Source of the DNA: Prevotella sp. UBA1378
GTDB taxonomy: Bacteria; Bacteroidota; Bacteroidia; Bacteroidales; Bacteroidaceae
Direction of reading: 5' to 3'
Assembly (NCBI GenBank): GCA_002305505.1
Contig: DBRC01000006.1
Span: 17,175 to 28,579 of the forward strand
Length of the DNA stretch: 11,405 bases
Below, in pieces: positions 1 to 6,021 of this stretch. The notes under the pieces were generated by a model. The model saw only the letters and a list, made by a program, of their open reading frames with translations. It was not told the origin of the DNA and did not search any database. The first letter of the stretch is position 1. Each line of letters opens with the position of its first letter. A program made the position numbers and the translations under genes.

Positions 1-20
1 GTTAGTTTTTTATCAGGAAA

Positions 21-50
21 TTTTGGATTACGGAATAATGATTATGGATT
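21..50. repeat. Degenerate piece of the GGATTAN heptamer repeat
   Basis: Just beyond the stop codon of the last gene of the sigma operon, the plus strand reads TTTTGGATTACGG (21-33), followed by an imperfect stretch with further GGATTA/GATTAT units up to about position 50. The same 13-mer recurs exactly at 2394-2406, and in reverse complement at 2612-2624, in the array upstream of the operon. This is therefore a diverged copy of the same intergenic repeat family. Its function is unknown. The window edge is near, so the element may continue to the left. Confidence 0.6.
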
Positions 51-51
51 A

Positions 52-67
52 TCTGCAGTGATGCAGA
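52..67 (-). other. Small stem-loop after the outer-membrane protein gene
   Basis: TCTGCA (52-57) and TGCAGA (62-67) form a perfect 6-bp stem with a 4-nt loop, 10 bases past the stop codon of the minus-strand gene. No T-run follows, so calling it a terminator is weak. It may simply be a 3' end structure. Confidence 0.25.
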
Positions 68-77
68 GATTGGAAAT

Positions 78-941
78 TTAGTAGAACACACCGAACGACA
101 GCGACTGGAATTTAGGGCCGTACGAACTGTCGAGCACATTGCACGGACTGTATTTGCAATAGAGCTGCAGGTACGACAGTCGCAGATAGGCCATGATATC
201 TACCGTCATCGGGTTTACGTGTATACCCTTTGTGATGTCCTTGTATTTCTCGCCGCCAAGCGAATAGCGCGTCTTGATGCTGCTGTAAGTATTGAAGTTG
301 ATTACAGGCCCAATGCCGAGCGTAACGTGCTTGCTCGCCGTATAATAGTAGAGCAGCGGCACTTGCAGACTAAACACTTTGATGCGCGAGAACTTCGGAT
401 TCGCCCCGGCAGGATAGCCGGCCAGTAGGATATTCCCTTCAGTATCTTCCATAAAGCGCTGATGCCCCGTCATGCGGTAGTTGCGCCAGTCGAGCCCGAA
501 CCCAACAGAGAAAGCATGCCGGTTGCGCCACGGCCGCCGGTATATGTCGGCGATAATCCAAAACAGCTCCCACGACGAGCCGGTATTTACCTCCATGCCG
601 TCGGGTGCGCCCAAGGCCGAACACAGACCGAGGCCGAAATGCATGCGCACCTCTGTGCCGTGATTGCCCTTAGCTGTCTTATTACCAATGCCGAAAGGCA
701 GGAAATTCCATTCACCGCTGTTGAACGACACGGTACTGACGTAATTGCTGTCTACCAGCTGTATCGTATTGTGGTATTCAAACTTATCGTCGTTTTCCTT
801 TCCTTTGATATGAATGCTCTGCAACGAGTCGCCCGTGACGACAATCACCTTCTGTGCATTCCTTATCTCCAGCGTATCGTTCGCTTCCGCCATGGCTGCC
901 GTTGGAACGGCCAAGACAATACAAAGTAATAATTCTTTCAT
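78..941 (-). CDS. Outer-membrane beta-barrel protein, unknown function
   Basis: 287 residues. A signal peptide covers residues 1-18 (hydrophobic LLLCIVLAV, cleavage after AMA). Residues 20-60 look like an extracytoplasmic beta-rich lead-in (DTLEIRNAQKVIVVTGDSLQ). From about residue 75 the chain alternates polar and hydrophobic/aromatic residues in strand-length segments (WELFWIIADIY, AFSVGFGLDW, KVFSLQVPLLYYYTAS, VTLGIGPVINF, TVDIMAYLRLSYLQLYCKYS). It ends in SLSFGVFY, the aromatic C-terminal strand expected for insertion by the BAM machinery. This matches small eight- to ten-stranded Bacteroidota barrels of the PorT/OmpW-like broad group; I cannot name a subfamily. It is the last gene of the sigma/anti-sigma operon, 10 bp after the preceding stop, and so is probably under that sigma factor. 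A role in envelope homeostasis is inference. Confidence 0.8.
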   Translation of the reverse strand: MKELLLCIVLAVPTAAMAEANDTLEIRNAQKVIVVTGDSLQSIHIKGKENDDKFEYHNTIQLVDSNYVSTVSFNSGEWNFLPFGIGNKTAKGNHGTEVRMHFGLGLCSALGAPDGMEVNTGSSWELFWIIADIYRRPWRNRHAFSVGFGLDWRNYRMTGHQRFMEDTEGNILLAGYPAGANPKFSRIKVFSLQVPLLYYYTASKHVTLGIGPVINFNTYSSIKTRYSLGGEKYKDITKGIHVNPMTVDIMAYLRLSYLQLYCKYSPCNVLDSSYGPKFQSLSFGVFY

Positions 942-951
942 AACTTTCAGT

Positions 952-1395
952 TCATTTATTTATTATTTTTCTTAAATCATCAAGCGATTCTATCTTTCCT
1001 TCCATGTAGATGACCATCACCGCCACACGCCCGCCGTCGATGGCTGTCTTCATGCATACATAGCGGTTTTGGCCCGCCACGGGAGCCATTTGCAGCATCA
1101 GTGTGGTGCCGCGCTCTTTGTTTTCCATCCGTTCGGAACTTACAGCCGACTTGGCGTCGCTCCCGACAAGCTCCGTAACCTCGGCCAACTCGTGCAGACT
1201 GACCGTGAAACGCACGCTTCTGAACAAACTGAGCCGGTACTTGCTGAGCATCTTTCCGCGCACCTTCGTCTCTACCATGCGCTCCTTCGGGATTATCCGG
1301 CCGTCGAAAAGACCGCCGACAGACAACCCACGCTGGGCACATACAACCGCCCAGCAAGACATCCATACAATCAAAAGAACTGTTAACCGTTTCAT
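952..1395 (-). CDS. Small secreted protein of unknown function (possibly DUF6108-like)
   Basis: 147 residues. Residues 1-20 are a Sec signal peptide (LTVLLIVWMSCWAVVCA, likely cleavage before QRG). The cysteine does not fit a lipobox, so a soluble periplasmic or exported protein is more likely than a lipoprotein. The mature part has a GLFDGR motif (residues 28-33), a basic KVRGKMLSKYRLSLFRSVRF stretch and a C-terminal beta/alpha region ending in DDLRKIINK. From memory this resembles small Bacteroidales proteins found after ECF sigma/anti-sigma pairs (DUF6108), but I could not check that. The gene has one of the few strong Shine-Dalgarno sequences in the window, 7 nt before the ATG. It sits between the anti-sigma gene and the outer-membrane protein gene, which suggests co-expression with both. 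Confidence 0.75.
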   Translation of the reverse strand: MKRLTVLLIVWMSCWAVVCAQRGLSVGGLFDGRIIPKERMVETKVRGKMLSKYRLSLFRSVRFTVSLHELAEVTELVGSDAKSAVSSERMENKERGTTLMLQMAPVAGQNRYVCMKTAIDGGRVAVMVIYMEGKIESLDDLRKIINK

Positions 1396-1402
1396 TTTCT
1401 TG

Positions 1403-1410
1403 CCTCCTTT
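1403..1410 (-). promoter_or_regulatory. Strong Shine-Dalgarno sequence of the small secreted protein gene
   Basis: On the minus strand AAAGGAGG lies 7 nt before the ATG at 1395 and touches the stop codon of the anti-sigma gene. Such a full anti-SD match is uncommon in Bacteroidota, where leaders are usually A-rich without SD. It fixes this start and suggests that the secreted protein is made at a higher rate than its upstream neighbours. Confidence 0.7.
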
Positions 1411-1862
1411 TAATCATTAAACATATTGCCGAGCTGCTCGTCCACGGCAGGCGCGGGCTTCGAACCGATAACCACGCCCAATGCCTCGTGCATTTCCCGA
1501 ACTACGATTTGCTTGTCGGTGCAGCGCTTGCCGTAAATATAAGCCACACACTCGTTCTGCCTCCATACATCCACCACGCCGGCCACTATGATAGCTATGG
1601 CAGCACAGGCGGCAGCAATGCTTATCAGCCGGCGCGCGCTGTGGATGACCGTCATTGCCGGCTGCTGCCGTTCGTCGTGCTGCTGCGGCAGGGCTATGGC
1701 CGCCATGTCGCGGAACATTCCGACATACTGCTGCAGGTCGGGCACCACGTCATTCCCTCCATAGTAGTGATAGAGCTGCTGTTCTTCCTGAAGCGTCGTT
1801 GCCCCTTCGAAGAACGATGCGGTAAGCCGCCTGATTTCGTTAATATCGTTCATTGTCTGCAT
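1410..1862 (-). CDS. Single-pass anti-sigma factor (probable)
   Basis: 150 residues. The N-terminal cytoplasmic part (about 1-77) has the pattern of short Bacteroidales anti-sigma proteins: IRRLTASFFEGATTLQEEQQ followed by LYHYY and a short helical region. One membrane helix follows at about 79-98 (ISIAAACAAIAIIVAGVVDV), then a roughly 50-residue periplasmic tail. The tail holds two cysteines, C105 and C114 (ECVAYIYGKRC), that could form a disulfide. The gene overlaps the sigma gene by 23 bp if it starts at 1862. A second in-frame ATG at 1853 (MNDINE) would reduce the overlap to 14 bp; either start is possible. The position directly behind an ECF sigma gene, the overlap and the topology support the role. 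There is no classical zinc-binding HxxxCxxC anti-sigma motif, so the call rests on context and layout. Confidence 0.7.
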   Translation of the reverse strand: MQTMNDINEIRRLTASFFEGATTLQEEQQLYHYYGGNDVVPDLQQYVGMFRDMAAIALPQQHDERQQPAMTVIHSARRLISIAAACAAIAIIVAGVVDVWRQNECVAYIYGKRCTDKQIVVREMHEALGVVIGSKPAPAVDEQLGNMFND

Positions 1863-2325
1863 TCTTTTTATATTTGTCCCTTACTGTCTGCCGTGCGCGG
1901 CTCAGCGCCTTGCGTATAGCTACCTCGCTCGAGCCGGTCAGTGAGGCTATCTCTTTCATATCCATTCCTTGCATGTGGCGCAGGCGCAGAATGGTTTGCT
2001 GCCAGTCGGGCAACGTTTCTACCACCCTCATCATCCGCTCTATGCACGGATTGCCGCCGGCAGTATCGGCTTCGGCCTGCAGCAGTCCGACATCCGACGT
2101 AGGGCGCCTGCGCCGCAAAAGGTCGACGCAGAGATTGCGCGTAAGCAACAGTGCAAGCGGCTCGACGGGCGCATGCAGGCGGTTGCACATCTGCCACAAG
2201 CGCAGCAACACATCCTGCACTACATCCTCAGCCTCGTCACCATCGCTCAGATAGTAGCGTGCCTTGAGCATGAGCCGGGGGCGCAAGCGCCGTGCTTCGT
2301 TCTTGAACTCGTCTGCCGTCATCAT
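1840..2325 (-). CDS. ECF (sigma-70 family) RNA polymerase sigma factor
   Basis: 161 residues, usual length for ECF sigma factors. Region 2 covers about residues 15-76, with the core-binding helix DEAEDVVQDVLLRLW (30-44) and the -10-recognition part ending in LLTRNLCVDLLRRRR. Region 4 covers about 98-152: LPDWQQTILRLRHMQGMDMKEIASLTGSSEVAIRKALSRAR, a helix-turn-helix at about 121-142 that reads the -35 element. Regions 1.1 and 3 are absent, as expected for the class. It is the first gene of a four-gene minus-strand operon whose products are an anti-sigma protein and two envelope proteins. Two adjacent ATGs (2325 and 2322) could start it; I chose the first. Upstream lie a run of ten C and a perfect hairpin. 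I could not recognise a housekeeping -7 box in the leader, so autoregulated transcription is possible. Confidence 0.92.
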   Translation of the reverse strand: MMTADEFKNEARRLRPRLMLKARYYLSDGDEAEDVVQDVLLRLWQMCNRLHAPVEPLALLLTRNLCVDLLRRRRPTSDVGLLQAEADTAGGNPCIERMMRVVETLPDWQQTILRLRHMQGMDMKEIASLTGSSEVAIRKALSRARQTVRDKYKKNADNERY

Positions 2326-2350
2326 CGTTGTTTTGCTGTTAATACGCAGA

Positions 2351-2360
2351 GGGGGGGGGG
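2351..2360. repeat. Homopolymer tract of ten G (ten C on the coding strand)
   Basis: The plus strand has ten consecutive G, read as C10 on the strand of the sigma gene. It ends 25 bp before the sigma start codon, in the leader or core promoter. It is the only G/C homopolymer of this length that I noticed in the window. Tracts of this length are prone to slipped-strand length change, which could alter promoter spacing or leader structure. No evidence of actual variation can be seen from one sequence. Confidence 0.8.
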
Positions 2361-2371
2361 ATTTGTGACAT

Positions 2372-2397
2372 AAAAAAACGCGAAATCGCGTTTTTTT
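2372..2397 (-). terminator. Perfect hairpin with T-run, bidirectional terminator-like
   Basis: AAAAAAACGCGA (2372-2383) and TCGCGTTTTTTT (2386-2397) form a perfect 12-bp-arm inverted repeat with a 2-nt loop. A GC core is flanked by seven A on one side and seven T on the other, so either strand reads as a stem ending in U7. It lies between the peptidase operon and the sigma operon, both on the minus strand. It can end read-through from the former (stop at 2628) or act as an attenuator before the latter. The two-base loop is shorter than usual, so the folded RNA would open by one pair. Confidence 0.65.
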
Positions 2398-2432
2398 GGA
2401 TTACGGATTAGGGATTACGGATTATGGATTAA
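2398..2432 (+). repeat. Heptamer repeat block 1: five GGATTAN units
   Basis: Five perfect tandem units of GGATTAN on the plus strand, with variable seventh bases C, G, C, T, A. The block directly abuts the T-run of the hairpin. It is the inverted partner of block 2: the two 35-bp arms match at 32 of 35 positions. Confidence 0.85.
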
Positions 2433-2525
2433 TTGTTTTGAGTTTTTTTTACAGATTTTATGGATGCGCACAGAATTAAATCACTCACGTTTTTTTACTA
2501 TTGCATTAAATAAATGTATGCAGTA
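2433..2525. other. 93 bp AT-rich spacer between inverted heptamer blocks
   Basis: This unique, AT-rich stretch would form the loop if the flanking heptamer blocks pair. It has runs of T (2442-2450 region and 2490-2497 region) and a partial -7-like TACATTTA on the minus strand (2511-2518) without a matching upstream box. No open reading frame or recognisable RNA is visible. No function can be assigned. Confidence 0.4.
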
Positions 2526-2560
2526 TTAATCCTTAATCCCTAATCCCTAATCCCTAATCC
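2526..2560 (-). repeat. Heptamer repeat block 2: five units, inverted orientation
   Basis: Five perfect tandem NTAATCC units on the plus strand (GGATTAN on the minus strand), with variable bases T, T, C, C, C. It is followed by AAAATACTA. The exact five-unit length equals those of blocks 1 and 3. Confidence 0.85.
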
Positions 2561-2569
2561 AAAATACTA

Positions 2570-2627
2570 TTAATCTTTAATCCCTAATCCTTAATCCCTA
2601 ATCCAAAATATCCGTAATCCAAAATAT
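2570..2627 (-). repeat. Heptamer repeat block 3 plus two trailing AAAATATC units
   Basis: Five tandem units (2570-2604), the first with one change (TTAATCT), lie in the same orientation as block 2. They are followed by AAAATATC, a single CGTAATCC and a second AAAATATC that runs directly into the peptidase stop codon at 2628. The repeat thus fills the whole 3' region of the peptidase gene. Confidence 0.8.
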
Positions 2628-5066
2628 CTACAACGCCTTCTTGGGGTATAACGTATACCACCATGTGTCGTCGCCCTTAAGGTATTTGGCAAACCATGCC
2701 ATGATAGTGTCCGACCATTTCAGGCGCTTGGCATAGTCGATAATCCAATGGTTCTCGCCCGGTATCTGCACGAAAGCCACGTCGCGACCCAGCAACTGCA
2801 ATGCCGTGAACATCTGTATGCTCTCAATGACGGGCACATTGGTATCGGCCGCACCGTGCAGCAGGAGCAGCGGCGTATGTATCTTGTCGGCATTAAAGAG
2901 CGGACTCTGGGCGGTATACATCTCCTTTGCGTTCCACGGAAAGCGGTCGGAACTGGCTATCTCGCTGTACGAATAGCCCCAATAGCCTTCGCCCCAATAA
3001 CTGGCTATATTGCTGATGCCGGCATGGCTCACGGCACAGGCGAAGATATCGGTCACGGTTTGCAGGTACTGGGTCATGAACCCGCCGTAGCTGGCACCGA
3101 TGCAACCTATTCTACGGCTGTCTATAAACGGGTGGGCGGCACACATCTTCTTCGTTCCCTCGATGATGTCCTCGGCCACGCCCTTGCCCCAGGTGTTCAC
3201 GTGGCGGGCCGAGAATTCCTGTCCGAAGCCAGTGCAGCCGCTGGGCTGCAGCACATAGACGACGTAGCCCATCGAGGCGTAGTAGGCTGCGGGGTAGCGC
3301 GTTTCCAACCGCCGGTCGGTGGGCACGCAGCCGCCGTAGTAGTTGACTATCATCGGATACTTCTTCGATGCATCGAAATGGGGCGGCAGATAGAAACGGC
3401 CGCAGATAGTGTCGCCGCGGGCTGAAACAAAGTCCCAGTCGCGGCATTCGCCCAGTTCCACATCGGCATACTGCTCCTTGGTGCAGTCTTCCAGCAGCGC
3501 GCTCTTCCCGCTTTTCAGATTCAGCACGAACAAGCGCGGAGGCGTAAGCACGCCGGTAGCCACATAGCTCATGGCCGGCCCGTATGCCGGAAGGCTCCAG
3601 TGGGCCATTACGTCATCGGCGGTCTTCACCTGCCGTATTTTCCCGCTTTCCGGATTCAGCGTATAGAGATTCACGTAGTCGCGGTCGGTCGTTTTGATGT
3701 AGATTTGCCCGTTCTCCTTCGACCATACGGCCTCTTCACACGACGGATTGAACGAGCGGGTCATCGGGCGGACGCTACGTGCGGCAATGTCGTACAGGTA
3801 GAGCTGCCTGTCTACCTGGCTCGGGATGACATCCCCGGCCACGTTCTTCCCTATTCCGCCGAATGCCTCGGGTGCCCCCTGCACGAGCAGCTGCCGCCCG
3901 TCGGGCGAGAACATCACGCTGCTGATATACTCGCCGCCCTTGAACACGGTATCGGCTTTCAGCGTCGCCGCATCGATAATCAGCACGTCGGTCAGACCGA
4001 TGGGGCGCTTCGCGAGCCGTATGCGCGGGATGCCCACCAGCAAGCGGCGCCCGTCGGCGGAGATGTCGTAGAGGAAAGACGAATGACTGCCGAAAGTAAG
4101 CCGTTGGGCGATGCCCGTCTTCAGGTCGTACTTTGTAAGGTATGACCGGCTGCGCCATCCCGGCTGCCGGTCGTCGGGATGGATTACCTGTACAATGTCA
4201 CTGCTTTCCTTCGGCCCTTCCTCCATACCCGTGAACACCAGGTAATCCTCACTGCTGCTCATGGCATAGCTGCCTTTAGGCAGGTTTTCAGCCAGCAGCG
4301 CGGCGATGCCCGTCTTCGGGTCCAGGCTGTACAGGCGGCGGTTTCCGTCCTGCGTTTCGTCATATAGGCATGCCACCGTTTTCGGCATCCATTGCAGCCC
4401 GTCCCGTTCGGCCAGCAGACGGCCTGCCGCCACGTCCTTCAACTGGCTGTAGCGGCGGTTCTTCCCCCCTTTTTCCGTCTCCGAATAATTCACCACGACA
4501 TACTTCCCGTCGGGCGAAATCAGCGAACCGGTAATGCGCTTTCCGTCCATCATGTCGTGCAGCATGAACGGGTGCTTTGCCGACAGCGTATACTCTACCG
4601 CCTGTGGGGCATCGATGCTCACGGCGAACGAGTCGCGGGCATCCTCCGCCGTCAGGTACTTGATGGCGACGGTATGGTGTGCGGGCGCCAGCTTCAGGTC
4701 GGTGCCCTGCAGTTCCGCCCCATCTACATACACCTTGTACACCTTCGGCCCTTTCACATTCAGCTTGCCCGACACGTACTCCGTGTTGTTGACGTAGAAC
4801 GAGAGCACGCCCACCGATTCGGAAGCAGGCAGCGAGGGCAGTACGCCGCCGCCGAACGTAGCCGAAGGGCTGATGCCGAGGGGCACCGCCCCGAGCAGTG
4901 CCGCCTCGTCGAAAGGTTTGTTGTCTACGCCTACCGTGTCGATGCTTACCGGACGGGCCACAGCATAAGGGCCGGCCAGATTCAGCCGGGCAATGCCGGT
5001 AATCGTTTGTGCCTGTGCCATTGCTGCAAGCAGTGCGCAAACCTGTATCAGTATTCTTCGTTTCAT
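2628..5066 (-). CDS. Secreted S9 family (prolyl oligopeptidase / DPP IV-like) serine peptidase
   Basis: 812 residues from the ATG at 5066. An upstream in-frame extension to 5405 lies inside rsgA and has shadow-like composition, whereas this start opens a clean signal peptide (RRILIQVCALLAAMAQA, cleavage near AQA-QT), so the product is periplasmic or exported. Residues about 80-165 hold an extra beta-rich module (KVYVDGAELQ ... HTVAIKYLT). Beta-propeller-type repeats follow with SPDGKY (184), SADGRR (336) and SPDGRQ (387). The alpha/beta-hydrolase domain starts at about 555. Its catalytic triad reads Ser659 (GASYGG), Asp741 (AADTNVP) and His773 (GENHW); YYGGC at 576-580 is the likely oxyanion loop. 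Such enzymes (COG1506) release dipeptides or acyl-amino acids from short peptides. The exact specificity is not readable. The gene begins 22 bp after rsgA and is probably the last of the frr operon. Confidence 0.9.
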   Translation of the reverse strand: MKRRILIQVCALLAAMAQAQTITGIARLNLAGPYAVARPVSIDTVGVDNKPFDEAALLGAVPLGISPSATFGGGVLPSLPASESVGVLSFYVNNTEYVSGKLNVKGPKVYKVYVDGAELQGTDLKLAPAHHTVAIKYLTAEDARDSFAVSIDAPQAVEYTLSAKHPFMLHDMMDGKRITGSLISPDGKYVVVNYSETEKGGKNRRYSQLKDVAAGRLLAERDGLQWMPKTVACLYDETQDGNRRLYSLDPKTGIAALLAENLPKGSYAMSSSEDYLVFTGMEEGPKESSDIVQVIHPDDRQPGWRSRSYLTKYDLKTGIAQRLTFGSHSSFLYDISADGRRLLVGIPRIRLAKRPIGLTDVLIIDAATLKADTVFKGGEYISSVMFSPDGRQLLVQGAPEAFGGIGKNVAGDVIPSQVDRQLYLYDIAARSVRPMTRSFNPSCEEAVWSKENGQIYIKTTDRDYVNLYTLNPESGKIRQVKTADDVMAHWSLPAYGPAMSYVATGVLTPPRLFVLNLKSGKSALLEDCTKEQYADVELGECRDWDFVSARGDTICGRFYLPPHFDASKKYPMIVNYYGGCVPTDRRLETRYPAAYYASMGYVVYVLQPSGCTGFGQEFSARHVNTWGKGVAEDIIEGTKKMCAAHPFIDSRRIGCIGASYGGFMTQYLQTVTDIFACAVSHAGISNIASYWGEGYWGYSYSEIASSDRFPWNAKEMYTAQSPLFNADKIHTPLLLLHGAADTNVPVIESIQMFTALQLLGRDVAFVQIPGENHWIIDYAKRLKWSDTIMAWFAKYLKGDDTWWYTLYPKKAL

Positions 5067-5088
5067 TTCCGGAAATGGTATGTTTTTG

Positions 5089-6021
5089 TCAGAAAGCCTC
5101 GCGGTATTTGCCCTCTTCCTTGTCTTCAAGCATGGAGAGATAGCTCTGGTAGCGGCTTTCGCTGATGTAATGGGCGTCGACGGCTCCGCGCACGGCACAG
5201 CCAGGTTCGTGTGTATGGGTGCAATTGTTGAAACGGCAGCCTTCCGAGAACTGGAATATCTCCTTGAAATAGCTCGTAAGCTCCTCGCGCTCGATGTCGA
5301 ACGTGCCGAAGCCCTTGATGCCCGGTGTGTCGATGAGGTAGCCGCCGGCCGGCAGCTCGAGCATCTCGCTGAACGTGGTAGTGTGCATGCCCGTATTGTG
5401 CGCATCGCTGATCCCGGCGGTGCGCAGGTTGGTGCCGGGCAGGATGCGGTTAATCAGCGTCGATTTGCCTACGCCGCTGTTGCCGCTCAGCAGCGTGATT
5501 TTCCCCGCGAGCAGGGGCAGCAGCTGCTCCACGCCCTGGCCCGTATGTGCCGAGAGGGCTATGCATCGGTAGCCGATGTTGCCGTAAAGCTCCATCATCA
5601 TGTCCTGATAGCGGCGGTCGTCGCCGCCGAGCAGGTCGGCCTTGTTGAACACCAGCACCACCGGCACGCTGTAAGCCTCGGCCGAGGCGAGGAAACGGTC
5701 GATGAAGGTAGTGGATGTCTGGGGATAGTTCACGGTGACGATAAGCAGGGCCTGATCGACATTGGCCGCGATGATATGGCTTTGTTTCGACAGGTTGGGC
5801 GACTTGCGTATGATATAGTTTCGGCGGTCGTCGATGGCCGTGATGAAAGCCGTCCCCTCCACGCTGGGCGCCATCGCCACGCGGTCGCCCACGGCCACGG
5901 GATTGGTGCTGCGGATGCCCTTCAGCCTGAAGCTGCCTTTTATTTTACAGTTAATCAGCTGGCCATCGTCCGTACGGACGGTGTACCAGCTGCCTGTGTT
6001 CTTTATTACGAGCCCGTGCAT
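5089..6021 (-). CDS. rsgA: Ribosome small-subunit-dependent GTPase A
   Basis: 310 residues, normal length. RsgA checks late 30S subunit maturation and is released upon GTP hydrolysis stimulated by the ribosome. The N-terminal OB fold (about 1-70) is followed by a circularly permuted GTPase domain, with motif order G4-G5-G1-G3: NKAD (126-129), SAH (157-159), GNSGVGKST (180-188), DTPG (231-234). The C-terminal zinc site has the family spacing C262-x4-C267-x-H269-x5-C275. All key residues are present. The ATG at 6021 immediately follows the frr stop codon with no gap, so the two are probably translationally coupled. This pairs two ribosome-cycle factors. Cytoplasmic. Confidence 0.97.
   Translation of the reverse strand: MHGLVIKNTGSWYTVRTDDGQLINCKIKGSFRLKGIRSTNPVAVGDRVAMAPSVEGTAFITAIDDRRNYIIRKSPNLSKQSHIIAANVDQALLIVTVNYPQTSTTFIDRFLASAEAYSVPVVLVFNKADLLGGDDRRYQDMMMELYGNIGYRCIALSAHTGQGVEQLLPLLAGKITLLSGNSGVGKSTLINRILPGTNLRTAGISDAHNTGMHTTTFSEMLELPAGGYLIDTPGIKGFGTFDIEREELTSYFKEIFQFSEGCRFNNCTHTHEPGCAVRGAVDAHYISESRYQSYLSMLEDKEEGKYREAF

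Noticed and set aside
2511..2518. TACATTTA as a -7 box for the sigma operon
   Set aside because: The last base is off consensus, no -33 box lies at the right spacing, and the strong hairpin at 2372-2397 lies between it and the gene.
2398..2604. Telomere-like repeat of a linear replicon
   Set aside because: GGATTAG resembles telomeric repeats only by composition. The blocks are short, inverted and inside a gene-dense region, with ordinary chromosomal genes on both sides.
2398..2627. CRISPR array
   Set aside because: The units are 7-bp direct tandem repeats without 25-40 bp unique spacers, and no cas genes are present.
5067..5405. N-terminal extension of the S9 peptidase by 113 residues
   Set aside because: It lies wholly within rsgA (5089-6021) plus the short gap, is Ser/Arg/Ala-rich without pattern, and hides a perfect signal peptide that starts at 5066.
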